A stretch of DNA of 64,000 nucleotides from Streptomyces sp. Ag109_O5-1 (GTDB taxonomy: Bacteria > Actinomycetota > Actinomycetes > Streptomycetales > Streptomycetaceae), in NCBI RefSeq assembly GCF_003814875.1, contig NZ_RKQF01000001.1, positions 8,370,001-8,434,000 on the forward strand. The letters are read 5' to 3'. Shown piece after piece: positions 1 to 8,498 of the stretch. The notes beneath the pieces were generated by a model, which saw only the letters and a program-made list of their open reading frames with translations, was not told the DNA's origin and did not search any database. A program made the position numbers and the translations under genes. Every line of letters begins with the position of its first letter. The stretch's first letter is position 1.

Positions 1-1
1 C

Positions 2-2023
2 TCGGACCCGGTGGCCCTCGACCCGCCCCTCGACCCCCAGGCCACCTGGCGGCCCTTCCAGCTCGCCTTCTTCCTCCTCGCCCTCGACGGTGTCGCCGAA
101 CCCGGCCACCGCGACCGCGAGACCACCGACCTGATCTGGTTCCCCACCGGCGGTGGCAAGACGGAGGCCTATCTGCTTCTGGCCGCCTTCACCATCGCGC
201 TGCGTCGGATCCGCGGCGAAGGCGGCGGAACCACCGTGCTCAGCCGCTACACCCTCAGTCTGCTCACCACCCAGCAGTTCCAACGCGCCGCCACCACGAT
301 CTGCGCCCTGGAACACCTCCGCCGCACCGAACCCGGACTCGGCCTCGGCGGCGAACCCGTCACCATCGGCCTGTGGGTCGGCGACACCACCACCCCGAAC
401 AAGTTCCAGACGGCCAAGGTCGCCTTCGACGAGCAGCGCGAGGCCAGCCACCCCGAGGACGTCTTCATCCTCGACCGCTGCCCGTGGTGCGGCACCCGCA
501 TCCTGCCGTCGGCCTGGTCAAGCGTCCGTGACGACTACGGAGTCCGCGCCACGACAGACGAGTTCGCTTTCTACTGCACCCGTGACGAGTGCGCCTTCCA
601 CGACGTCCTGCCCGTCGCCGTGGTCGACCAGCACCTCTACGAGAAGCCGCCCACCTTCGTCCTCGGCACCGTCGACAAGTTCGCCCGACTCGCCTGGGAG
701 CCCGACTCCGGCAGCCTCTTCGGCGCGGGTACTGACAACCGGCCCCCGTCCCTGATCATCCAGGACGAGCTGCACCTGCTCACCGGACCGCTCGGCACCA
801 CGGTCGGCCTCTATGAAGCGGCCATCCTGGAACTGTGCACCGCCCCGGACGGCCGTCCGCCCAAGATCGTCGCTGCCACGGCCACCATCCGCCGTTCCGC
901 CGAACAGGTCCGCGCCCTGCACCAGCAGGACGTCCAGCTCTTCCCGCCATCCGGACTCGACGCCCGCGACAGCTTCTTCGCCGTCCCCGACAGCGGCCGC
1001 CCCGGCCGCCTCTACCTCGGCGTCATGGCACAGGGACACACCGCGGGCCGCGGCGCCGTCGCCACCACGGCGGCCATGCTCCAGGGCGTCCACCAGCTTC
1101 CCGAGGAGCACCGCGACGACTACTGGACGCTCGTCGCCTACCACCACAGCCTGCGGGAACTCGGCCGTACCGTCACCGCGGCCGGCGACGACATTCCCGC
1201 CCAGCTCCGGGGACTCGACGAGGGCACCGGTGTACGGGCACTCGGGGACGGCGACGTACAGGAACTGACCAGCAACCTGAAGCGCGCCGAGCAGCCCATC
1301 CTCCTCGACCGCCTCGAAAAGCCCTGGACAGATCCCCGGTCGGTTTCGTTCCTGCCGTGCACCAACATGCTGTCCGTCGGCGTCGACGTGAAGCGGCTCG
1401 CGTACATGCTCATGCAGGGCCAGCCCAAGACCACCGCCGAGTACATCCAGGCGACCAGCCGCGTCGGCCGTCACCACGTGCCCGGACTCGTCGTCACCTA
1501 CTTCAACGCCACGCGCCCGCGCGACCGGTCCCACTACGAGACGTTCACGGACTACCACCGCGCGCTCTACCGCTACGTCGAGCCTGCCAGCGTCACCCCC
1601 TGGTCCCTGCCCGCGCGCCGCCGCGCCCTGCACGCCGCGCTCGTCATCCTGGTCCGCCACCGGCTCGGCCTTGCCGCCGAGAACCGGGCCGGACGGATCA
1701 CCGACCACAAGCAGGAGGCCGGGCGAATCGCCGACGCCCTCGCCGAGCGTGCCGCGACCGCCGAACGCGGCGCCACGGGAGCCGACGCCGACACGGTACG
1801 CGCCGATGTGCGGGCGGAACTCGGCTACCTCCTCGACGACTGGTACCGACAGGCCGACACGGCCGCCGCCGAGGGCAAGCCCCTTTACTACCGCAGCCAG
1901 GGCAAGGGCCAGCACAACCTGCTCAAGATCTTCGAGCAGCGCTACGGCATGTGGGAGACCCTCAACTCCATGCGCAGTGTCGACCGCGAGTGCCAGATCA
2001 CCGTGACGGGAGCAGGAAAGTGA
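2..2023 (+). CDS. drmA: DISARM helicase DrmA (5' end cut by window edge)
   Basis: This is a superfamily 2 helicase-like ATPase of the DISARM anti-phage system. The frame stays open to the left edge. A GTG at 11 could serve as a start, but the Walker A motif (PTGGGKTEAY, residues 45-54 counted from that GTG) would then lie very close to the N-terminus. DrmA proteins normally carry a long N-terminal region, so the gene probably begins outside the window. Visible are a four-cysteine zinc-finger-like insert (C157, C160, C189, C194), Walker B DELH at 252-255, an ATATIR motif III and motif VI QATSRVGR at 480-487. The stop overlaps the drmB start (GTGA), as expected for partners translated together. 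Known for the family: DrmA works with DrmB and methyltransferase-guided components to block unmodified phage DNA. It could instead be a DrmA-like gene of a related composite system. Confidence 0.85.
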   Translation, partial: SDPVALDPPLDPQATWRPFQLAFFLLALDGVAEPGHRDRETTDLIWFPTGGGKTEAYLLLAAFTIALRRIRGEGGGTTVLSRYTLSLLTTQQFQRAATTICALEHLRRTEPGLGLGGEPVTIGLWVGDTTTPNKFQTAKVAFDEQREASHPEDVFILDRCPWCGTRILPSAWSSVRDDYGVRATTDEFAFYCTRDECAFHDVLPVAVVDQHLYEKPPTFVLGTVDKFARLAWEPDSGSLFGAGTDNRPPSLIIQDELHLLTGPLGTTVGLYEAAILELCTAPDGRPPKIVAATATIRRSAEQVRALHQQDVQLFPPSGLDARDSFFAVPDSGRPGRLYLGVMAQGHTAGRGAVATTAAMLQGVHQLPEEHRDDYWTLVAYHHSLRELGRTVTAAGDDIPAQLRGLDEGTGVRALGDGDVQELTSNLKRAEQPILLDRLEKPWTDPRSVSFLPCTNMLSVGVDVKRLAYMLMQGQPKTTAEYIQATSRVGRHHVPGLVVTYFNATRPRDRSHYETFTDYHRALYRYVEPASVTPWSLPARRRALHAALVILVRHRLGLAAENRAGRITDHKQEAGRIADALAERAATAERGATGADADTVRADVRAELGYLLDDWYRQADTAAAEGKPLYYRSQGKGQHNLLKIFEQRYGMWETLNSMRSVDRECQITVTGAGK

Positions 2024-3903
2024 AGCGCAAACTCCGGGTCCGCCAGGCGCAGACCGTGCTGCCGTTCGGCGTGGGCGCCGTACTCGACGTCCAGGGCGAG
2101 TCGTTCGTGGCCGCCGGCATCGAGAACTGGCCTCAGCTGAAGACCTCCGTGCCCTCTGAACGGCTCGCCGCCCGCCTCGGCGTGACCGGTTTCTTCGCAG
2201 CGCCCCACACTCTCAACGACCGCTACGACCAGCCCGACCGCCCAGGCGTCCCCTATGTGCGCTTCCCCGGCTGGCTGTTCTGCGGCTCCTGCCGTGCCAT
2301 GGTCCGCTTCCTGCGCGAGAACGAGAAGCCGGGCGAGCCGCCCGTCTGCGCGTCCTGTGCCGCCGCACCTCGTCTCACCCCGATGCGGTTCGTCCGTATC
2401 TGCCCGGACGGGCACCTCGACGACGTCGACTGGTGGTACTGGGCCCACTCCAAGCTCGCGCCCGAACTGCGGGACACCTGCTCCGAGTCGAAGCACGCCT
2501 GGAAGGCACGCCGGCTCAGCTTCCGGGTCGCCGACCGCGCCTCCGGACTCGAAGCGCTCTCGGTACGCTGCGGGGCGACCAGGGAGAGCGGCAAGCCCTG
2601 CGAAGCCGAACGTGACCTGCTCGACGTTCTCGGCCCCCAGGGCGGACACTGCTCGGGCCGCAACCCCTGGCAGCGCTGGGACGCGAGAGCTACCTGCGGC
2701 CAGCAGGTGCACATCGTGCAGCGCACCGCCGGCAACGTCTACTACCCGGTCGTCTACTCGGCCCTCGACATCCCCCAGACCGACGAAGCCCCGCGTGCGG
2801 AGCAGGACGCGGCGGAGGCCGTCCTGGGCCACGGCTGCTGGTCACTCCTGCTCGACGCACTCGACACACCCAGAGCCGACACTTTCCGAGGCTTGATCAA
2901 GGAGGACACGGACGCCCCCGACAGCCTGATCGACCAGCTCGTCGCGGAGGCCACGGGTGCCCCCGCGCCATCGCCCGCCGACCGGCCGGAGCCCGGAAAG
3001 TCCGGCAAGATCGACCTCAGCCGCGACGAGTGGTACGCCTTCGACGCCACCCGGCTCCCGGAACCCACGAAGGAGTTCGCCGTCCGCCGTGGCGGACTCG
3101 GCCTCGAAGGCGAGAAGGAGGAACCCTGGGCCGCCCTCGATGCGCACATCGACGGTGTCGTCCTCGTCGACCGCCTCCGTGAGGTACGGGCGCTGACCGG
3201 CTTCCGCCGCCACTCGCCGGGCGGCACCCTCGTCAAGGCGGACACCAGCGGTCGCCTGCGCTGGCTGCCCGCGACGGAGGTCTACGGCGAGGGCATCGTC
3301 CTCACCTTCGACGAACAGCGCCTCACGGCCTGGGAGAACGACACCCGCGTGCGGACCCACGTCCACGACATCCGCGGGGACCTCGACGCGTCGTTCCGCG
3401 ACGAACAACTCGCCGAGACCGTCGGCAGCGTACTCTCGCCCCGCTTCCTGCTCCTGCACACCGTCGCCCATCTGCTCATCCGCCAGCTCTCCTTCGACTC
3501 CGGCTACACCACCGCAAGCCTGCGCGAGCGCGTCTACGGCCGCCCCGAGTACGGCCAGCGCGGTCTGCTGATCTACACGGCGGCCGGTGACGCGGAGGGC
3601 ACCCTCGGCGGTCTGGTCCGGCAGGGCGAGGCACCGCACTTCGCCGAGACGCTCATCCGCATGCTGGAGGCGGCCGCCTGGTGCTCCGCCGACCCGCTGT
3701 GCGCCGAGCACACCGGCCAGGGCTTCGGCAACCTCAACCGGGCCGCCTGCCACGCCTGCACCCTGCTGCCCGAGACGAGCTGCCAGACCAGCAACACGCT
3801 CCTCGACCGCGCCCTGGTCGTCGGCTCCGCCCGCGTCCCCGGCTACTTCACCGATGTCCTCACCGCGAGCCGCGAGTACGCCGCCGCCACCGTCCTGGGA
3901 TGA
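2020..3903 (+). CDS. drmB: DISARM DUF1998 protein DrmB
   Basis: This 627-residue protein has a DUF1998 domain and is the partner of the DrmA helicase. The start is the GTG at 2020, inside the drmA stop (GTGA). Longer readings of this frame run back through drmA out of frame and are artefacts. The N-terminus has the typical QTVLPFGVGAVLD motif. Zinc-ligand pairs are seen at C88/C91 and C110/C113, followed by ICPDGHLDD. The C-terminal half carries the DUF1998 signature HTVAHLLIRQLS and a terminal CHAC cluster (C577, C580). DrmA and DrmB together correspond to the two halves of single-chain MrfA/YprA-type helicases. Such a single-chain relative is also present in this window at 19888-26265. Confidence 0.9.
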   Translation: MKRKLRVRQAQTVLPFGVGAVLDVQGESFVAAGIENWPQLKTSVPSERLAARLGVTGFFAAPHTLNDRYDQPDRPGVPYVRFPGWLFCGSCRAMVRFLRENEKPGEPPVCASCAAAPRLTPMRFVRICPDGHLDDVDWWYWAHSKLAPELRDTCSESKHAWKARRLSFRVADRASGLEALSVRCGATRESGKPCEAERDLLDVLGPQGGHCSGRNPWQRWDARATCGQQVHIVQRTAGNVYYPVVYSALDIPQTDEAPRAEQDAAEAVLGHGCWSLLLDALDTPRADTFRGLIKEDTDAPDSLIDQLVAEATGAPAPSPADRPEPGKSGKIDLSRDEWYAFDATRLPEPTKEFAVRRGGLGLEGEKEEPWAALDAHIDGVVLVDRLREVRALTGFRRHSPGGTLVKADTSGRLRWLPATEVYGEGIVLTFDEQRLTAWENDTRVRTHVHDIRGDLDASFRDEQLAETVGSVLSPRFLLLHTVAHLLIRQLSFDSGYTTASLRERVYGRPEYGQRGLLIYTAAGDAEGTLGGLVRQGEAPHFAETLIRMLEAAAWCSADPLCAEHTGQGFGNLNRAACHACTLLPETSCQTSNTLLDRALVVGSARVPGYFTDVLTASREYAAATVLG

Positions 3904-3907
3904 CACC

Positions 3908-5020
3908 ATGACCACCGCGAACGCCCCCGTCCTTCACCCCGACCTCGTCCCCGCTCAGCGCGACTGCCTGGACACCCTGCCGCTGACGGGCAACCACGTC
4001 GTCAGCGGCCCGCCCGGCAGCGGCAAGAGCCTGCTCGCCGCCCACCGCGCCGTCCATCTGGCCCTCACCGGCCACCCCACCGTGCTGCTGTCCCGCTCCA
4101 ACCTGCTGCGCCAGCTTCTGCAGGGGATGCTCGACGGCCTCACGGTCCCCGGCGCACCCGCCGAAGCCGCCACCGTCCACAGTTGGATCCAGCGCCGCTT
4201 CGGCCACGACGTGCCGCGCACCGAGGACGGCTGGTTCGACTGGACGGCCCTCACCCACCGGGTCGCCGCCACGCTCGGCGAGAACGACGCTGCCACCCCC
4301 CACCTGGTCGTCGACGAGGGCCAGGACCTGTCGCCGGGCTTCTACCGGCTGGTCCGCCTCGCCGCCGCCTCCGTCACGGTGTTTGCCGACGAGTGCCAGC
4401 GCCTCACCGAGACGAACTCCACCCTCACCGAGATCACCGAGGCCCTCGGCCGCTCCACCAGCCGTGTCGAGATCGCCGGCAACCACCGCAACACCCGCGA
4501 GATCGCCTCGCTCGCCGAACACTTTCGCACCGCCGGCCCCCGACCGGACCTGCCCTTCCGCAGCGGTCCCCGGCCTGAAGTCCGTCACTACTCCGGTGAC
4601 AAGGACATCGCCGACGACATCGCTGCCAGAGCGGCGCGGCAGCCGCGGGACCGCGTCGGCGTCATCGTCAACTCCCTGCGCACCGCGGCCGAGCTGATGC
4701 GGCGCCTGGAGCGGGCCGGCCTTGCCCAGGAGCCTCAGCTGTACAGCTCGGCGGCCGGCTCCGGCCGCTACCGCGACCTCGACCTCGGCCGCCCCGGCGT
4801 CGTCCTTGTCCACCGCGCCAGCGCGAAGGGCCTCGACTTCGACACCGTCGTCATCCCGGACACCGAGACCGACGCCGGCACCGACCCCACGGCGGCGACC
4901 CTGCGCATGGCGTACTACGTCATGATCACCCGTGCTCGGGAGCGGCTGGTGCTGGGCTGGCAGGGGAGCGGGCTGCCGCGGCAGCTGGCGGGGCTGGACG
5001 GATGGGTGGAGTCGCGGTGA
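3908..5020 (+). CDS. Compact SF1 (UvrD/Rep-like) helicase-type ATPase
   Basis: This 370-residue protein begins with ATG at 3908, four bases after the drmB stop, so it lies in the same operon. It has Walker A GPPGSGKS (34-41), Walker B VDEGQD (about 135-140), a Q-loop-like DECQ motif, NHRNT (motif IV region), an AKGLDFDTVV motif and a C-terminal VMITRARERLVL motif VI. It is much shorter than UvrD or Rep (about 700 residues) and lacks the large 1B/2B insertions. It therefore resembles the minimal SF1 ATPases found in defence islands. The standard DISARM gene set does not include it, so a role as an accessory DNA translocase or sensor is inferred from position only. Confidence 0.75.
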   Translation: MTTANAPVLHPDLVPAQRDCLDTLPLTGNHVVSGPPGSGKSLLAAHRAVHLALTGHPTVLLSRSNLLRQLLQGMLDGLTVPGAPAEAATVHSWIQRRFGHDVPRTEDGWFDWTALTHRVAATLGENDAATPHLVVDEGQDLSPGFYRLVRLAAASVTVFADECQRLTETNSTLTEITEALGRSTSRVEIAGNHRNTREIASLAEHFRTAGPRPDLPFRSGPRPEVRHYSGDKDIADDIAARAARQPRDRVGVIVNSLRTAAELMRRLERAGLAQEPQLYSSAAGSGRYRDLDLGRPGVVLVHRASAKGLDFDTVVIPDTETDAGTDPTAATLRMAYYVMITRARERLVLGWQGSGLPRQLAGLDGWVESR

Positions 5021-5087
5021 CGGGATCACTGCGGCTACGGACGTTCGACGTCAGACGTACGCTGCGTCGGAGAACAAGGGGGAGACG

Positions 5088-6398
5088 ATGACTGACGACC
5101 GCAAGACGACCGTGCCCGTGTGGACGCTGGCGACCGCTGACGTCCGGGTGCCTGGGTTGGCCGCGGGCGAGTCGATGACGGCCGAGCGCCTGGCTGAACT
5201 GCGCGGAGTGCTGGCCGTTCTGGCCGACGAGCCGATCGTCACACTTGAGGTGCATCCGCTGCCCGACAAGATCGACCGCGGCCGTGGCATCCCGCTCGAC
5301 GCCGCGAGTCCCTTGGCGCAGCACTTGTCGCAGTTCATCACGCAGTCGACGCGGACCTCCCTTACGGCGGCCAGGGCGACCGCGTCCGGTGAGAATCTGT
5401 ATCGCATGGTGGTCCCGGCGAAGGTCGCCGCCCAGTTCGGGAAGGGCCTCGTGCGCCCGATGGTGGCGAAGGGAGCGGCCGGTGGCTTCCGTGGTCCGCT
5501 GGTGGACGCGGGGGGCAAAATCGTCGCTGGTTCGAGGTTCGTGCCGGTCGGAGGGGCGGCAGCGGCCGGCACGGTCGGCGGGGCCGGTGCGACCGCCGGT
5601 GCCGCGGCCGCCGGCGGCACGGTGCTCACCGTGGCCGCTCCGCTCGTGCTCATGGCCGTGGCGGTGGGGGTGAGCGCGTACGCCGACCACAAGCGCCAGC
5701 AGGCCATAGAACACATCACGGAATTGCTGGAACAACTCCAGCAGGACAAGCTCGACGACGAGCACAGTGCGCTCAACGGCTGCCGTGCCGCCATCGACAA
5801 GGCCACGGCCATCCTGCTCGACGAGGGCAAGCTCGGTGTCTCACTGGGACTCGACTCGGCGGTGCACACCATCGACACGGCGCTGAGTAAGGCCGACCTC
5901 CGCCTTGCCCGATGGCAGAGCGCGCTCGACGGACTGCCCGAGGGCGAGGCCGTCGAACTCGGCACGCTGACCAAGTCGTTCCCCGGCGTCGACGACCAGG
6001 GAGGCGTGTTCCGCACCCACGTCGAACTCGCCTCCCTGGCCATCGCGCTGATGCGGCGGGTCGTCGTCCTCCAGGCCGTCGACCACGCCCAGAGCAACCC
6101 CGGCAATGCATTCGAGAACTTCACCCGCGCACTCAAGCGCGATCAGCAGCGTCTCGACGAACTGGAGTCGGGCATCGCCGGTGTCCTGGTACGCCTGTCG
6201 GCGCTGGAACTGGGCCGCCCGAACGGAATGCTGCCCGTCTTCACGAGCGGCGAAGTCGATCGCCTCATGAGCGCGGCACACCGGATTCACAAGCTGGGCG
6301 ACGGCGTCACGGGCAACAGCCGCACGACAGACGTGGCGATCGAGATCGCCCGCAGCAAGGACGGCTCGGTGGTCGTGTTCCCCGCGCTGCCCGCGTAG
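5088..6398 (+). CDS. Membrane-associated protein of unknown function in DISARM-like operon
   Basis: A 436-residue protein that I do not recognise. The ATG at 5088 follows a strong GGGGGAG ribosome binding site, and the gene lies 67 bases after the SF1 helicase on the same strand. The first 150 residues look soluble. Residues about 155-195 form a Gly/Ala-rich, strongly hydrophobic segment ending in a leucine/valine-rich stretch that could span the membrane once or twice. After it comes a charged, glutamine-rich helical region (HITELLEQLQQDKLDDEH) likely to form a coiled coil, then a mostly helical C-terminus. No enzyme motif was found. Its place between a helicase and a nuclease-like gene allows an inferred role as a membrane-acting component, but nothing in the sequence proves it. 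Confidence 0.65.
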   Translation: MTDDRKTTVPVWTLATADVRVPGLAAGESMTAERLAELRGVLAVLADEPIVTLEVHPLPDKIDRGRGIPLDAASPLAQHLSQFITQSTRTSLTAARATASGENLYRMVVPAKVAAQFGKGLVRPMVAKGAAGGFRGPLVDAGGKIVAGSRFVPVGGAAAAGTVGGAGATAGAAAAGGTVLTVAAPLVLMAVAVGVSAYADHKRQQAIEHITELLEQLQQDKLDDEHSALNGCRAAIDKATAILLDEGKLGVSLGLDSAVHTIDTALSKADLRLARWQSALDGLPEGEAVELGTLTKSFPGVDDQGGVFRTHVELASLAIALMRRVVVLQAVDHAQSNPGNAFENFTRALKRDQQRLDELESGIAGVLVRLSALELGRPNGMLPVFTSGEVDRLMSAAHRIHKLGDGVTGNSRTTDVAIEIARSKDGSVVVFPALPA

Positions 6399-6461
6399 AC
6401 GAAGGCGCGAGGGACAGCTCATGCTGAGGCCAGTCAGGAGTCGTATGTACAGGGTTATGCC

Positions 6462-7571
6462 ATGGTGAGGCTGCAGACATTGCGGGGGTACCTTCTCGAA
6501 GAGGTTCTCGCCTGGCTGCTCCGGTCCAGTGGGTACCGTCTGCTGACGGAGAAGGACGACCCGGCCCGGCCGCCGTGGAAGGTGTTGGAGCAACGCACAC
6601 ACGGACTCGTGGTGCGGGGACGCGGGGCGTGGCATCAGGCGGACTCTCTGGGAGAGTTCCAGTACGTGCCCCCGTTCTCACTCCCGATCCGCCTGTTCGC
6701 CGAGGCGAAGTTCATACGCGCCAAGGTCGGTCTCCCCACCGTACGCAATGGTCACGGTGTCGTGCACGACCTGAACGAGAACGTCGTCACCACATTGGTG
6801 AACGGCTCCGGCCCGCACCGGCCGAGGGTGCGCTACCACTACAGTTACGCGATCTTTTCGGCATCAGGGTTCACCCAGGATGCCCAGGAGTTCGCGCTTG
6901 CCCATCAGATCTCTCTCATCGATCTCTCTCTGCCCGACTTCCAGCCGCTGCTCGATCTGGTGAGAACGGCGGCCGAGTCGGTGTACAACGCCATGGCGCC
7001 GATGCCGCCGAGCCAGCGACCCACGGTGTACAAGATCCGCAACTACTTACGTCGGCACCTCTTGAACCTGTGGGACGGACCCGCAGCCAATGCCTCCTCG
7101 GTGACCGATCCGCTCGACACGTTGGCGGCGGGCCTGCGCCGGCGGTCATCCCTGGGGCTCGTCCTGGCCTTTCCCGCCGCTCCTTTCGTTCTCGGGCTCG
7201 TCTCCGACGATCTCCGTGCCTTTGTCAGACACTCGCTCGAACAGCCGACCCATGCTGTCCGTGTGCACAGGAGCCACCGGTCGGTGGGGCATCCCGTGTG
7301 GCTGATCGAACCGCGCGAAGGCCATGCCTACAGGCTGACCTTCAGCCTGCCGGAGCAGGTCGAATCATGGATCCTGGACCAGGAGGAGGGAACGCGGTCC
7401 CGCACCCGCTGGATGACGCGGAATCTGCTCTCTGCCATCACCATGTACTGGGTTGACGAAAACCACACCCACACTTTCCAGCTTCAATACAGCTCGGAGG
7501 AGTTTCGGGAGGTCAGCGGGAGGCCTGGACCGTCCTTCAGTGACTTCGGCGAGACAACCGATCTCTTTTGA
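6462..7571 (+). CDS. PD-(D/E)XK nuclease-like protein
   Basis: A 369-residue protein. Its N-terminus looks like a restriction-endonuclease fold: an early helix (RGYLLEEVLAWLLRSSGY), then a spaced acidic residue D61 and an E81-x-K83 motif within IRLFAEAKF. That D...ExK arrangement is the usual active site of PD-(D/E)XK nucleases. The middle and C-terminal parts are not recognised. The ATG at 6462 is the first in-frame start; the ribosome binding site AGGAG at 6436-6440 lies rather far upstream. The gene is 63 bases after the membrane-protein gene, so it is probably the last gene of the plus-strand operon. If active, it would cut DNA. It could also be a catalytically dead DNA-binding subunit. 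Confidence 0.65.
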   Translation: MVRLQTLRGYLLEEVLAWLLRSSGYRLLTEKDDPARPPWKVLEQRTHGLVVRGRGAWHQADSLGEFQYVPPFSLPIRLFAEAKFIRAKVGLPTVRNGHGVVHDLNENVVTTLVNGSGPHRPRVRYHYSYAIFSASGFTQDAQEFALAHQISLIDLSLPDFQPLLDLVRTAAESVYNAMAPMPPSQRPTVYKIRNYLRRHLLNLWDGPAANASSVTDPLDTLAAGLRRRSSLGLVLAFPAAPFVLGLVSDDLRAFVRHSLEQPTHAVRVHRSHRSVGHPVWLIEPREGHAYRLTFSLPEQVESWILDQEEGTRSRTRWMTRNLLSAITMYWVDENHTHTFQLQYSSEEFREVSGRPGPSFSDFGETTDLF

Positions 7572-7860
7572 TCCCAAAGGCGTGCCACAGACGGAGTTCG
7601 GCAGGCGGAGCAATGGGCACCGCGAGCGACTTCCGAGCGCTTCGCTCCGTTCCACCTTGTCGGCGTCCACCGCGGATCCTGCTTCTTCCGCATCCTCCAC
7701 AGCCGACAACCGGCTATGGAGGGGCGTCGCCGTCCTCGGCACTGTCGGCGGCGATCACCACCGCCCGGGTGATCCGGTGGTTGGTCCGGGGCCATGGCCT
7801 GGGGAGAACACTTCTGCCGCGACCTTGATGTGGCACGAGAACCTTGAAGGCGCGTCACGG
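7572..7860 (+). other. Convergent intergenic region, nothing recognised
   Basis: About 290 bases lie between the stop of the plus-strand operon and the stop of the minus-strand PIN-like gene. Long open frames exist on both strands but resemble no protein and look like GC-driven shadows. The region can hold the terminators of both operons; no clear U-tailed hairpin was seen. Confidence 0.4.
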
Positions 7861-8498
7861 TCAGGTGCGGTACTCCTGCCAGGTCCCGAGCAACTCGGTC
7901 TGGGCGAAGGGAGGCAGCCCGTCGCCGAACTTTCGGAGGCGTTCCCACGCGGCCTTCAGGGCCGCCAGGTCCGGGAAGCAGTCGGCGTAGACGGCGTAGT
8001 GCATGACGTCCTCGACGGTGAAGCAGTCGAGTCCGTAGCGGGCGGCCATGCGCTGTCCGTCTCGGTCGTCCATGCCGACATACACCGTGCGTCCACGCTG
8101 CGCGAGGTACGAGCCGTGGGCGACGACGACACACTCACCCAGGTGCTGCCGTTGTTCGTGAGCTCTTTCGAAATCGCTGTCGCGGATCTCGCTGAACCGG
8201 TCGATCAGGTCGGGGTCGCTGGATATGAGGGTCAGCTCGGGCAGGACAGTGATGTGGGCGCTGCGCTCGACCGCCGCCCAGCGCTTGCGCAGGCCGGGAA
8301 ACTTGGGGTCCTTGCCCTTGACCTCCTCGCAGACCTCGTGGGGAACGTGGATCCGCCAGCCTGCGTGTCCAACGCTCTCAGGAGAACGTCGACCAGGTTC
8401 GCGCCGGCGAAGTGGACACAGACCACCGCGTCGAGGATGGAGACAGTGGGTTCGGGGTCGCTCTCGGACTCCCCGGATTCGTTCGCCCTCACGTTCAC
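7861..8498 (-). pseudogene. PIN-like domain protein, interrupted by a one-base frameshift
   Basis: Two overlapping minus-strand frames join into one sensible PIN-like protein of about 212 residues. The first frame starts at a GTG at 8498, which overlaps the stop of the upstream XRE-ImmA gene (GTGA). It reads ILDAVVCVHFAGANLV, with the early aspartate typical of PIN nucleases, and then LLRALD. From about 8365-8372 the sense passes to the other frame, reading AGWRIHVPHEVCEEV and onward to WQEYRT and the stop. One base appears to be missing near that point. PIN proteins paired with HTH-ImmA/IrrE genes are known as predicted toxins, so this looks like an inactivated toxin. Alternatives are a sequencing error or programmed frameshifting. 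Confidence 0.65.
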
